Positions 8,787-16,952 of a stretch of 64,000 nucleotides of DNA are shown here, piece by piece. The DNA comes from Halobacteriovorax marinus (lineage in GTDB: Bacteria > Bdellovibrionota > Bacteriovoracia > Bacteriovoracales > Bacteriovoracaceae), in NCBI GenBank assembly GCA_002163155.1, contig MAAO01000006.1:434001-498000 (forward strand), given 5' to 3'. The stretch's first letter is position 1. Each line of letters starts with the position of its first letter. The notes beneath the pieces were generated by a model. The model was not told where the DNA came from. It searched no databases and saw only the letters and a program-made list of their open reading frames with translations. A program made the position numbers and the translations under genes.

Positions 8787-9990
8787 TTTTTCCTAGGATA
8801 ACACCTTTGAGATAGTCTCCTTCAGGAAAACCACTAAGTATTTTGCAATCTTCATCCATACGAAGTTGCTTTAGAACTTTTAAAGATTCTTTATGGGCGA
8901 GAGCTTCAATTTTTTCGTTGAACTTTTTTCTAAGAACAGTATGAGTATTTAAAAAAGCTACAATCTTTCCCTTCTCACTTAGACATTCACTCATAAGTGG
9001 AATCAACTTTTCATAACTCTTAAGTGAGCTTTGACTTTTCTTTCCATCACTTGAAAAACTTGGAGGATCACAAATGATGAGATCAAAAGTTTTTCCTGCA
9101 GACTTAAGTTGTTTGAGCGCTTTTTCTACAGGCATGACTTTGCTTGAATGATTAGCACTATCAAGTTGTGGGTTTAATTCTAGGTTTCTTTCTAACCAGT
9201 TGATGTAGTCACTTGATAGATCAACACTACAAACTTCAGAGGCCTTATGAGAAAGAGCAAATAGACTAAAGGCTCCAGTGTAGGAGAATAAGTTTAGAAC
9301 TGATTTCGCTTCTCTAAATTCATTCGTAAGCTTCTTTCTAATGGCAGACATGTCACTATAAATTCCAATGTCGTATCTATAATCAAACTTTAAATGATAG
9401 TTGATTCCAAATTCTTGAATGGTAATTTCCGTGAGTTTATTATCAATACCAGAGAAGCTAATATTGTCAGACGCTTTTCTTTGTTGAAAGATAACTTTAT
9501 CAACTTCCGGAAAGTGAGTACCACATTGTTTTTTTACTATCCTTCTCACATCATTTTTAAAGTGATGCCAAAAGTCACAATAGACTTGAATGAGAATAAC
9601 ATTCTTAAACTTCTGAATCATGAGTCCTGGAATACCATCAGCCTCAGCAAATGAAAGATAGAAGTTATCTCTATTTAATTTATTTTCAATACTTTTTCTT
9701 TTAAGAAAAGATTCTTCCAGCCTTTTATCAAATGATCGGATAAATCCATTTGGAGACTCTGGGAGTTCTGTTCCTATTTCCCAAACTCGTGCCTTAACTT
9801 TCTTATGGGCATGATCGTGAATAAGAAAAATTCTTTCATCACTTCTTGGATTTTTTCCTATGAGTAGTTTTTCATCAGTAGGGAATTCTTTAGTAAAGGA
9901 ATCTGCAGTAACCCAAGGGTGTCCCTTTTTTGCTAATTTTATAGTTACAGGGTGAAGATCTACCCTTGGTAATTTATTTTTCTTTGCCAT
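8779..9990 (-). CDS. RlmI/RlmK-like class I rRNA methyltransferase
   Basis: A protein of 403 residues with the RlmI layout: an N-terminal PUA-like domain (HPVTIKLAKKGHPWVTADS), a central beta domain, and a Rossmann methyltransferase domain. Motif I is VLNLFSYTGAFSLFA (231-245), the acidic SAM ribose contact is in CSVDLSS, and motif IV is CDPPSFS (307-313). The C-terminus GFPEGDYLKGVIL is typical. In E. coli RlmI (m5C1962 of 23S rRNA) a catalytic Cys follows motif IV in a F-S-C-S strand; here that strand reads VAFLNTH and has no Cys. The base modified may therefore differ, or the Cys may lie elsewhere. Confidence 0.75.
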   Translation of the reverse strand: MAKKNKLPRVDLHPVTIKLAKKGHPWVTADSFTKEFPTDEKLLIGKNPRSDERIFLIHDHAHKKVKARVWEIGTELPESPNGFIRSFDKRLEESFLKRKSIENKLNRDNFYLSFAEADGIPGLMIQKFKNVILIQVYCDFWHHFKNDVRRIVKKQCGTHFPEVDKVIFQQRKASDNISFSGIDNKLTEITIQEFGINYHLKFDYRYDIGIYSDMSAIRKKLTNEFREAKSVLNLFSYTGAFSLFALSHKASEVCSVDLSSDYINWLERNLELNPQLDSANHSSKVMPVEKALKQLKSAGKTFDLIICDPPSFSSDGKKSQSSLKSYEKLIPLMSECLSEKGKIVAFLNTHTVLRKKFNEKIEALAHKESLKVLKQLRMDEDCKILSGFPEGDYLKGVILGKTK

Positions 9991-9995
9991 GATTT

Positions 9996-10268
9996 CTAAT
10001 GCTCTTGTTTTAGGACCACCAACTTCTCAATGGCATTTTCAGTCATAAAAAGTAAGTGATTTGTTAGGGCGAATGGGTCATTAAATTCTTCAATTCCAAT
10101 GTCAACGAGTCTCTCTTTCATGCTTAGGGCAAGTTCGCTATAAGGGTCAATTTCGTGACAAATCCCTTTAAGTTTAGCGATGAGTATTTCTAGGTTCATA
10201 ATCTCTTCATTATTTGAGAGAGGCTGAATCTGTTTCGATTGTGAAGTTTCTATAGTTTCCATTTTCAT
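9996..10268 (-). CDS. Small hypothetical helical protein
   Basis: A protein of 90 residues starting MKMETIETSQ, with a weak GGA upstream. The frame could extend to a TTG at 10304, but that codon lies in the divergent promoter region. The sequence is mostly helical and acidic (NLEILIAKLKGICHEIDPYSE, ENAIEKLVVLKQEH). It precedes the methyltransferase by 5 bases on the same strand, so the two are probably cotranscribed. I recognise no family and no motif that suggests a function. Confidence 0.5.
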   Translation of the reverse strand: MKMETIETSQSKQIQPLSNNEEIMNLEILIAKLKGICHEIDPYSELALSMKERLVDIGIEEFNDPFALTNHLLFMTENAIEKLVVLKQEH

Positions 10269-10331
10269 TAAATTGAATATTCCAAAAAAAACTTTTAACG
10301 TCAATCGTCAATGCAAAATACATAGGTAAGT

Positions 10332-11138
10332 ATGGAATATCTTATAACTTTATTTCCCCTCATATTATTAATTCCCCTAAGTCTGATGAAAGGACCCTCT
10401 GCGAAATCTTTCGATAATATAATCCAGCTGATAGAGGGGAAGGATTTTGAGAGTCCTAGGAGGCCAGATGACCTTTATAGGGCCACTAAACTTCTTTTAG
10501 AAATGCGCAAACTCTATGGTTCAAAAGTAAATGCGGGATTAATGCTGCTTAAACAAGAAGTCTTTAAGGCAAAATGGGACTTTAAGCATCTGCAGGCCTT
10601 GATGCACGGAGCATATTTTCAGCAATTGACTATGCTCATTCTGATAATAGCTATGGTTCTTATTACGAATACTATGTTTGAAACTCCGGTCTGGAGCTAT
10701 GTGGTATTAGCTATCTTGCAAGTTGTGGCCGTAGTATTTCTCCATCTAAGCGCAAAAGCTCTCAGTAAGATGTATGTGCATGGAGGAAGGGTGAGATTTA
10801 ACAATCTCTTGATCATTCAATGCCTCTCGATTAGTGGACTTTCTGTGAGTAAAGTTCTCTCCTACGTGAATTGGGCGGAGCTTGATGAGACTAGAGGAAA
10901 AAAGTTTGAAGAGTGGGACCGGCTATTTTCAGAGTCTCTATATCTGTGGCAGCAGTCGGGAACAGGCCTAGAGCAGAAGCTCAAAGAATTAACAGCGGAG
11001 CTTAAATACCTGAGAGAGAGTCATACTAAGAGTTACAAGGATTTTTTGAGTGGTTCGAAGTTCATATCCTTACTGATTAGTGGGTTTGTGAGTTATTTTG
11101 TTTATCTCTACAGTTTCATGTCTAAATTTATAGGTTAA
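10332..11138 (+). CDS. Membrane protein with TadB/TadC-like (T2SSF) layout
   Basis: A protein of 268 residues. Membrane segments are predicted at about 3-19, 97-113, 120-140 and 242-264, separated by cytoplasmic stretches of about 80 and 100 residues. This is the layout of pilus platform proteins (TadB, TadC, GspF). The second loop has FNNLLIIQCLSISGLSVSKVL and then SGTGLEQKLKELTAELKYLR, which resemble the two-part helical T2SSF repeat (helix, small-residue turn, then L-x-x-L-A-x-x-x-R). The pilus operon at 13978-18515 lacks an obvious platform gene, so this protein is a candidate. The match is by eye and weak; it may be an unrelated membrane protein. Confidence 0.4.
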   Translation: MEYLITLFPLILLIPLSLMKGPSAKSFDNIIQLIEGKDFESPRRPDDLYRATKLLLEMRKLYGSKVNAGLMLLKQEVFKAKWDFKHLQALMHGAYFQQLTMLILIIAMVLITNTMFETPVWSYVVLAILQVVAVVFLHLSAKALSKMYVHGGRVRFNNLLIIQCLSISGLSVSKVLSYVNWAELDETRGKKFEEWDRLFSESLYLWQQSGTGLEQKLKELTAELKYLRESHTKSYKDFLSGSKFISLLISGFVSYFVYLYSFMSKFIG

Positions 11139-11249
11139 TTTAAATTGTTTTCACGTTATTTAAGCGCAGGGGCACATTGATATATGGGCCAAGCTGTAAT
11201 AGTTTAAAGGGGAATTTTATAATCAATATGACACGTAGCAGGAGTCTCC

Positions 11250-12935
11250 ATGGCACAACCAAATGATAAGCAAATTATCTACTCTATGAATAGAGTTGGT
11301 AAAGTTATTAAGAGTAAGCACATTCTAAAAAATATTAGTCTCTCGTACTTCTATGGCGCAAAAATTGGTGTACTAGGACTAAATGGTTCCGGTAAGTCTA
11401 CACTATTAAAAATTCTCGCAGGACTTGATGAAGACCACTTAGGTGAAACTCATATCTCAAAAGGTTATACGGTCGGTTACTTAGAACAAGAGCCAACACT
11501 AGATCCAGATAAAACAGTAAAAGAAATTGTTCAAGAAGGTTGTCAGGAAGTTGTTGATTTACTCGCAAAGTTTGACGAGATGTCCATGAAGTTTTCCGAG
11601 CCTATGAGCGACGATGAAATGAATGACCTCTTAGATAAGCAAGCTAAGCTTCAAGACAAGCTTGATCACGCTGAAGCGTGGGAGCTTGATAGTAAGCTTG
11701 ACCTCGCTATGGAAGCTCTCAGATGTCCTCCTAGTGATCAGAAGTGTGGTGTTCTCTCTGGTGGGGAAAAAAGACGTGTGGCACTTTGTAGAATACTTTT
11801 ACAAAAACCAGACATTCTCCTTTTAGATGAACCAACAAACCACCTTGATGCTGAAACTGTTTGGTGGCTTGAAAGACATTTACAACAATACAAGGGAACA
11901 GTCATTGCCGTTACCCATGATAGATATTTCTTAGACAATGTTGCTGGGTGGATTTTAGAACTTGATAGAGGTCAAGGAATTCCATTTGAAGGAAATTACA
12001 CTGATTGGTTAGATCAAAAATCTCAACGTCTTGCACAGGAAGAAAAAACTGAGTCTAAGAGACAACGTGCCATGAAAGAAGAGCTTGAGTGGATTAGAAG
12101 TTCCCCTAAAGCTCGTCAGGCAAAATCAAAAGCTAGAATTAAAAGTTATGAAGATAGATTTAAAGCTTCTCAAGATAAGAGAAACGAAACGAATGAACTC
12201 TTTATTCCTACAGGTCTAAGACTTGGAACTAGTGTTATCGAAGCTACAAATGTTGCCAAGGCCTTTGGTGATAAGGTTCTCTACGATAACTTAAACTTCT
12301 CACTACCTCCTGGAGGAGTCGTTGGGATAATTGGGGCCAACGGTGCTGGTAAGACGACTCTTTTTAAAATGATTACCGGTGAAGAAGAGGCAACTGGTGG
12401 AACTTTCAAAATTGGTGAGACAGTCAAGCTTAGTTATGTTGATCAAGGTAGAGCGCTAGAAGCTGGAAAAACTATTTATGAGACAATTTCTGGTGGAACT
12501 GAATTTATCAAACTCGGTGAGCAAGAAATAAACTCTAGGGCCTATATTGCAAAATTTAACTTTACTGGTGAAGAGCAGAAGAAACTAGTAACTGAAATAT
12601 CTGGTGGTGAGAGAAATCGTGTTCACTTGGCTAAAACTCTTCTTACTGGTGGTAACGTTCTACTTCTAGATGAGCCTACCAACGATTTAGATGTAAATAC
12701 TCTACAGGCCTTAGAAAAAGCGCTCGTAGACTTTCCTGGCTGTGCCGTTATCATTTCTCACGATAGAGCATTCTTAGATAGACTTGCGACTCATATCCTA
12801 GCTTTTGAAGGAAATGGAGAGACTATCTGGTTCGAAGGTAACTTTGCAGATTATGAAGAAGATAAGAAAAAACGTCTAGGGGACGCAGCTGTTAATCCTA
12901 AACGTCATACATATAAAAAACTTACAAGAGACTAG
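11250..12935 (+). CDS. ettA: ABC-F translational throttle EttA
   Basis: A protein of 561 residues with no membrane segment and two ABC ATPase domains, the layout of ABC-F ribosome factors. Domain 1 has Walker A GLNGSGKSTLL, signature LSGGEKRRVALCR and Walker B DILLLDEPTNHLD; domain 2 has GANGAGKTTLF, ISGGERNRVHLAK and NVLLLDEPTNDLD. Residues across the whole length match E. coli EttA closely, including the N-terminus YSMNRVGKVIKSKHILKN and the FEGNYTDWL block. EttA binds the ribosomal E site and gates entry into elongation according to ATP/ADP ratio. GGAG 5 bases before the ATG sets the start. An aspartokinase gene follows after 3 bases. Confidence 0.93.
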   Translation: MAQPNDKQIIYSMNRVGKVIKSKHILKNISLSYFYGAKIGVLGLNGSGKSTLLKILAGLDEDHLGETHISKGYTVGYLEQEPTLDPDKTVKEIVQEGCQEVVDLLAKFDEMSMKFSEPMSDDEMNDLLDKQAKLQDKLDHAEAWELDSKLDLAMEALRCPPSDQKCGVLSGGEKRRVALCRILLQKPDILLLDEPTNHLDAETVWWLERHLQQYKGTVIAVTHDRYFLDNVAGWILELDRGQGIPFEGNYTDWLDQKSQRLAQEEKTESKRQRAMKEELEWIRSSPKARQAKSKARIKSYEDRFKASQDKRNETNELFIPTGLRLGTSVIEATNVAKAFGDKVLYDNLNFSLPPGGVVGIIGANGAGKTTLFKMITGEEEATGGTFKIGETVKLSYVDQGRALEAGKTIYETISGGTEFIKLGEQEINSRAYIAKFNFTGEEQKKLVTEISGGERNRVHLAKTLLTGGNVLLLDEPTNDLDVNTLQALEKALVDFPGCAVIISHDRAFLDRLATHILAFEGNGETIWFEGNFADYEEDKKKRLGDAAVNPKRHTYKKLTRD

Positions 12936-12938
12936 CTT

Positions 12939-14048
12939 TTGAAGGTATTTAAGTTTGGAGGTAGTAGTGTAAAAGACGCTACTGCCATGAAGGCCGTTTC
13001 GAAAATAATTATTGATAACGATGATTGTAGAATTGTTGTTATTAGTGCAACAAAGAATACGACTAATGAACTTGAATTAATTGCTAAAGAAAGTATTCAT
13101 TCTATCCCAAAGTCTCAAGAACTTTGGGATAAGACCATCTCTCGTCATAGAGAAATTGCCAATGATTTACAAATTGATTGTGAATTTCAAGATTTAGATT
13201 CTGAAGTTTTGGAGCTTATTGGTAAGTTTAATAAATGCCAAATGATCTCCTCAGAGTACATGGATCAGTTGTACAGTATTGGTGAGAGACTATCGACTCG
13301 TATCCTCAGCGAATACTTAACTTCTCACCACTCTAAAACAGTTCTCTATAAAGATGTTCGAGAAGTTTTAATCACTAATGATAATTGGTCAAAAGCTTCT
13401 CCTCTAATTACCGAAATTCAAGATGCCTTTGATTTAAAATGGAAAGAAATATTAAAGAATTCCCTAATAGTGACACAGGGGTTTGTAGGAGTTACGACTG
13501 AAGGTAGAACAACAACTCTTGGTCGAGAGGGCTCTGATTTTACTGCTACAATTCTTGGAGAGTCCTTAGGTGCCAATGAAGTAATTATTTGGACAGATGT
13601 CACCGGTGTTGCGACTAGTGATCCGAGAGTTGTAGAAAATACCAAATTTATTAAAAAACTTAATTATGTAGAAGCTTCTGTGTTGGCAAAACTGGGTGCC
13701 AAAGTATTATTTGAAAGAACTTTGGAGCCAGCAATAAGGAAGGGCTTTTCTGTTATTGTTAAATCTACACTTACTCCTAGTGAATTAGGCTCTGTTATAA
13801 GTGATAGTCCTCCACACAATGGTCCAATGGCAGTCACAACACAAGGTGATATACTTTCAATTGTTGGGGATAAGCTTCTCAGTGAGAAGGCCCACTGTTC
13901 AAAGAGACTACTTGAAATGAATCAAATAGATTATCATGTGCATGAACAAGAGGATCATTTCATATGTTTTAAAATTCCTAGCTCACAAATGGATAAGGCA
14001 TTAGATGTTGTTCATTGTTGGGTTCTAGAATTTCATCAAAATGAATAA
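12939..14048 (+). CDS. lysC: Aspartokinase, short form
   Basis: A protein of 369 residues starting at a TTG that gives MKVFKFGGSSV, the correct aspartokinase N-terminus. Other kinase motifs are GERLSTRIL (115-123), TTLGREGSDFTA (192-203) and WTDVTGVATSDPR (218-230), which together bind ATP and aspartate. It makes aspartyl phosphate for Lys, Thr, Met and diaminopimelate. The part after residue 285 is only about 80 residues, enough for one ACT-like domain instead of the usual two, so feedback control may be reduced or altered. It follows ettA by 3 bases. Its last 71 bases overlap, antisense, the end of the pilus ATPase gene. Confidence 0.85.
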   Translation: MKVFKFGGSSVKDATAMKAVSKIIIDNDDCRIVVISATKNTTNELELIAKESIHSIPKSQELWDKTISRHREIANDLQIDCEFQDLDSEVLELIGKFNKCQMISSEYMDQLYSIGERLSTRILSEYLTSHHSKTVLYKDVREVLITNDNWSKASPLITEIQDAFDLKWKEILKNSLIVTQGFVGVTTEGRTTTLGREGSDFTATILGESLGANEVIIWTDVTGVATSDPRVVENTKFIKKLNYVEASVLAKLGAKVLFERTLEPAIRKGFSVIVKSTLTPSELGSVISDSPPHNGPMAVTTQGDILSIVGDKLLSEKAHCSKRLLEMNQIDYHVHEQEDHFICFKIPSSQMDKALDVVHCWVLEFHQNE

Positions 14049-15087
14049 CTCCGTTCTCATGATTTAATAATTTAATAGCATGTGTAACTTTCTTTTCTTC
14101 CATAAAAATGATGACATCGATACCGTTGGCAATGAGTTCAAGCGCTAATGATTGATCCATTCCCTGTATATTTGAATAAAGACATAGAAGAGTAGCTAAC
14201 CGTTGAGGTGCGCTGACAGCGCTATTAGCGTGAAGTGTGCTGATGAGGCCTTTGTGTCCATTATTTGAATTTAAAATTAAAGGTACCACTTCATTGGAGC
14301 GTATTTCTCCAACAATCAACCTGTCAGGTCTCATGCGAAGAGAGTAAGCGCAAAAGTCTTTTAAGGAGTGACCTGGAAGTTTATTTGAGACAAGTCTCGT
14401 GCAGCAATTATTAGGGGAGATGATTTCATGAGTATCTTCTATGATAAATAGGTGCTCATTTTCTTCTACATGATTGAGAAGACTTGAGAGAAAAGATGTT
14501 TTACCTGAACCTGTAGCGCCACAAATGAGAAGATTGCTCTTTCCATAAAATACATTCATGATGATTTTTTCTTCCTCAACACTTTTAAAGTACTTCTCAA
14601 TTGGATATGTTTTCTTTGAGTGAAAGCGAATTGAGCACTTGTGGGAATGCTCCTGGCTTAAACTTTTATGCGTAAGTGTTATTCTACATGGATTGCCAAG
14701 TACAATTGATTTAAAACTAACAAAGGGGTTAGATAAGTTCCAATCGATGCCTTTTTTTAAACATAGAAGCTCATAGGAGATTTCTAAGTCTTCATCAGTT
14801 AAATCAATTTCACTATTAACCGACTTTTCTGAATAAATGAAAATTGAATTCTTTGGATTATGGATGATTATCTCTTCTACTCCTTCTGAAAGAGTTAAAT
14901 AAAGTAATTGGTTTAATTTATTAAACCAGTTAGCGAGTTCATATTTTGGAAGGAGAATACTCCAGTCTTCACCGAATTCAATATTTAGGTGTCGCTCTAT
15001 TGAAGAGGGTGTAGGGAAGGCACTTCTTTGAATGGATTCTCTTATATAATTTCTCGCAAGGTCGTAGAGATCGTTATTGATTTTCAT
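13978..15087 (-). CDS. tadA: TadA/CpaF-type pilus assembly ATPase
   Basis: A protein of 369 residues of the VirB11/TadA secretion ATPase family, which drives Flp pilus assembly at the cytoplasmic face. Walker A is GATGSGKTS (190-198), the Asp box region is LFIIEDTHEI, Walker B is RLIVGEIR (256-263), and the His box is GHKGLISTLHANS (277-289). All catalytic elements are present. The N-terminal domain (1-170) is shorter than in most CpaF proteins. It overlaps the secretin stop by 1 base (TAATG), so it is the last gene of the minus-strand pilus operon. The last 71 bases overlap the convergent aspartokinase gene. Confidence 0.85.
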   Translation of the reverse strand: MKINNDLYDLARNYIRESIQRSAFPTPSSIERHLNIEFGEDWSILLPKYELANWFNKLNQLLYLTLSEGVEEIIIHNPKNSIFIYSEKSVNSEIDLTDEDLEISYELLCLKKGIDWNLSNPFVSFKSIVLGNPCRITLTHKSLSQEHSHKCSIRFHSKKTYPIEKYFKSVEEEKIIMNVFYGKSNLLICGATGSGKTSFLSSLLNHVEENEHLFIIEDTHEIISPNNCCTRLVSNKLPGHSLKDFCAYSLRMRPDRLIVGEIRSNEVVPLILNSNNGHKGLISTLHANSAVSAPQRLATLLCLYSNIQGMDQSLALELIANGIDVIIFMEEKKVTHAIKLLNHENGVIHFDEILEPNNEQHLMPYPFVS

Positions 15088-16463
15088 TATAGCCTCTCTA
15101 ATTGAAGATAGAGTTTAATATTCTTAAAAGTTTCTATTTCTGTATTGGAGGTGAATAGTCTTCCTAGGATAGGTAGGCGTGAGAGATAACTTAGGGAGCT
15201 TAATTCATTTTGAATTCCTCTATGTGATATGTTTACTACCTCTAGAGTTTTTTTCAATTTTATATTTAACCTAGAACTTGTTCTATTTGATGTTATTGAT
15301 GTTGTACCTGAACTTGTATTTGGCCTTGAGAGTTCAGTTTGTATATTTAGAAAGTATTGATCTCCTTCTTTTTCAATTAAAGCGGATACTTTTAAACCCG
15401 CAAACTTCCACTCAGTATAAAGATCATCTTTTAATTTATTTGAAAAAGGTATTTCACTTCCAATACTAAATTGACTCTTACTTCCAACTCGTAAAATAAT
15501 TTCAGGTGTGGCCATGGAGGACAATTTCACTTTTGTATTATTTATATTGACTTGGTTTTCACCAATGAACCCATTAAAATCCTTATTTATTAAGGAAAAT
15601 ACTTTTCCTGAGATTTTATGAAGACCCAATTGTAAAATATCTCTATTTGCAGATTCAGTGAGAATGAGTTTTGTCTTTAATCTATAATTTGGAAGCATTA
15701 GGGTTTCATTGACTCGAATGAGTTTTAAAGGAATATTTTTGAGCCAGAACTTTTGAATACCGACTAAATCGATTTTAGATTTTGGGATCGTACAGGTGAT
15801 AGGAAGTGTTTCAAATGTACATTTTACATTTGTTATTTTTCTTTTAATAAAGCTAGAGTAAATTTTTGACGCCAATATCTTTTTGAATGTTTTTGAAAAC
15901 CTATAGTGGTCGCTTAGTTTGAAAATCTTATCCTTCCTACTTTGTTTCAATTTCCAAACGATTGATAGTTGAGGGAAGTTTTCAACAAGATTACAAACTT
16001 TGATTTCACCATTTTTGATTTGTGAATCCAACCCTAAGGCACTTAACGAATAGTTTACGGACTTAAGTTCTCCTGCCAATTTCTTAGTCATAACAATAAA
16101 TCTAAACTCTTTCTGAGAGCTCTTTTGCCATACTTTAACTGTGCTTAGTCCCTGTTGCTTGGCCCTAATGAGAAGAGTTTTCTTGGTGCTAGAAAGCTTA
16201 GCTGAGATGATCTCTCTATTGCTAAGTGCGTAATTTTTAAGGTGATTTAGTTTAATTTGGTGATATTCCCCAATTCCTAGGTACTTTGTATTTTGCTGTT
16301 TAATACTGTTATTTCCACAACTTAGAGTGTTTGGAGAAAGGAAAGAGAAAGATAGGAGTATAATTATTTTGACAAGTTGGCCCTGGATGGGTAAAAAATG
16401 TCTTCGATATAAGAAATTATCAAATAAATTAGAATAGTTTTTGAAATATAGGGGAGATATCAT
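15087..16463 (-). CDS. CpaC/RcpA-type pilus secretin
   Basis: A protein of about 458 residues. The N-terminal pilus-assembly domain has IKLNHLKNYALSNREIISAKL and GLSTVKVWQ, as in CpaC/RcpA. The C-terminal secretin domain shows TPEIILRVGSKSQFSIGSEI, a Ser/Thr-rich lip segment, and the terminal LSRLPILGRLFTSNTE block. It would form the outer-membrane channel for the Flp pilus. The start is unsure: the only ATG giving an export signal (hydrophobic VKIIILLSFSFLS) is at 16463, and it shares a CATG with the start codon of the plus-strand gene at 16462. It has no Shine-Dalgarno. The frame stays open to 16550. This secretin is short, with few recognisable N-domains. Confidence 0.65.
   Translation of the reverse strand: MISPLYFKNYSNLFDNFLYRRHFLPIQGQLVKIIILLSFSFLSPNTLSCGNNSIKQQNTKYLGIGEYHQIKLNHLKNYALSNREIISAKLSSTKKTLLIRAKQQGLSTVKVWQKSSQKEFRFIVMTKKLAGELKSVNYSLSALGLDSQIKNGEIKVCNLVENFPQLSIVWKLKQSRKDKIFKLSDHYRFSKTFKKILASKIYSSFIKRKITNVKCTFETLPITCTIPKSKIDLVGIQKFWLKNIPLKLIRVNETLMLPNYRLKTKLILTESANRDILQLGLHKISGKVFSLINKDFNGFIGENQVNINNTKVKLSSMATPEIILRVGSKSQFSIGSEIPFSNKLKDDLYTEWKFAGLKVSALIEKEGDQYFLNIQTELSRPNTSSGTTSITSNRTSSRLNIKLKKTLEVVNISHRGIQNELSSLSYLSRLPILGRLFTSNTEIETFKNIKLYLQLERL
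16369..16397 (+). promoter_or_regulatory. Near-consensus promoter of the 42-residue gene
   Basis: TTGACA (16369-16374), 17-base spacer, TAAAAA (16392-16397). It lies about 65 bases upstream of the small gene, antisense to the signal-peptide region of the secretin gene. The -35 is a perfect consensus. Confidence 0.55.
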
Positions 16464-16590
16464 GGTATCTAATACAAGAGTTACAAAGAACAAAAGATCA
16501 AACAAGAAAGTTAAAGCTGGTTCAAGAAGAAAAGCGGCTAATAGAAACAAGGGAACAACTCCTAAGTTTGCAATTCACCAAGATAAATAG
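16462..16590 (+). CDS. Very basic 42-residue protein
   Basis: This small gene has a full set of expression signals. A TTGACA/TAAAAA promoter lies upstream, GGGGAG sits 5 bases before the ATG, and two terminators follow. The product has 42 residues with about 15 Lys/Arg and few acidic residues; its core is KKVKAGSRRKAANRNKGTTP, followed by KFAIHQDK. Such composition suggests RNA or ribosome binding, as in small ribosomal or ribosome-associated proteins, but I cannot name a family. It lies on the plus strand inside the minus-strand pilus operon, between the secretin and the gene at 16659. Constitutive high expression is inferred from the signals. Confidence 0.75.
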   Translation: MVSNTRVTKNKRSNKKVKAGSRRKAANRNKGTTPKFAIHQDK

Positions 16591-16600
16591 TCTTAGTGAT

Positions 16601-16630
16601 ATATAAAAGGTAGCTTCTGCTACTTTTTTT
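16601..16630 (+). terminator. Rho-independent terminator of the 42-residue gene
   Basis: Stem GTAGC/GCTAC (16610-16614 and 16619-16623) with TTCT loop, flanked by AAAAG and a run of seven T. It starts about 11 bases after the stop codon. Confidence 0.85.
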
Positions 16631-16634
16631 GTTA

Positions 16635-16660
16635 CGCTCACCTAATGGTGGGCTTTTTTT
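16635..16660 (+). terminator. Second tandem terminator
   Basis: Stem CTCACC/GGTGGG (one G-T pair, 16638-16643 and 16648-16652 region) with a TAAT loop, then C and seven T. It is directly behind the first terminator and touches the stop codon of the minus-strand gene at 16659. Tandem terminators suggest strong transcription that must not run into the pilus operon. Confidence 0.6.
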
Positions 16661-16952
16661 ATTTCCAAAACACTCCAAGCATTTCGCTCATTAGTTTCTC
16701 ATTTCTATAGACCACTCTTACTTCTCCATTCTCTAGACACAGTTGTGTAGCAAGGGCATTTGATTTTTTACAAGGATTTTCTTTCACTTCCTGTAGATGA
16801 TAAATCTCTCTTGTTAAGTAGAATTGCTCCTTCATTATCTTCTCTGTTTGTGAGGCCATCTCTCTCTCTGCAGCTTTGTAAGTAATAAGTATAAGAGGTG
16901 TGGCAAAAGTACTGGCTTGGAAGAAAATGATTAGGCTATAGCAGAATTTCAT
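16659..16952 (-). CDS. Small secreted protein of the pilus operon
   Basis: A protein of 97 residues with signal peptide MKFCYSLIIFFQASTFATP. The ATG at 16952 has AAAGG 8 bases upstream and is preferred over an in-frame GTG at 17033. The mature part is helical and charged (AAEREMASQTEKIMKEQFYL) with two Cys (NPCKK, QLCLEN) that could form a disulfide. It overlaps the previous pilus-operon gene by 17 bases. I do not recognise a family; a periplasmic accessory role in pilus assembly is inferred from position only. Confidence 0.5.
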   Translation of the reverse strand: MKFCYSLIIFFQASTFATPLILITYKAAEREMASQTEKIMKEQFYLTREIYHLQEVKENPCKKSNALATQLCLENGEVRVVYRNEKLMSEMLGVFWK

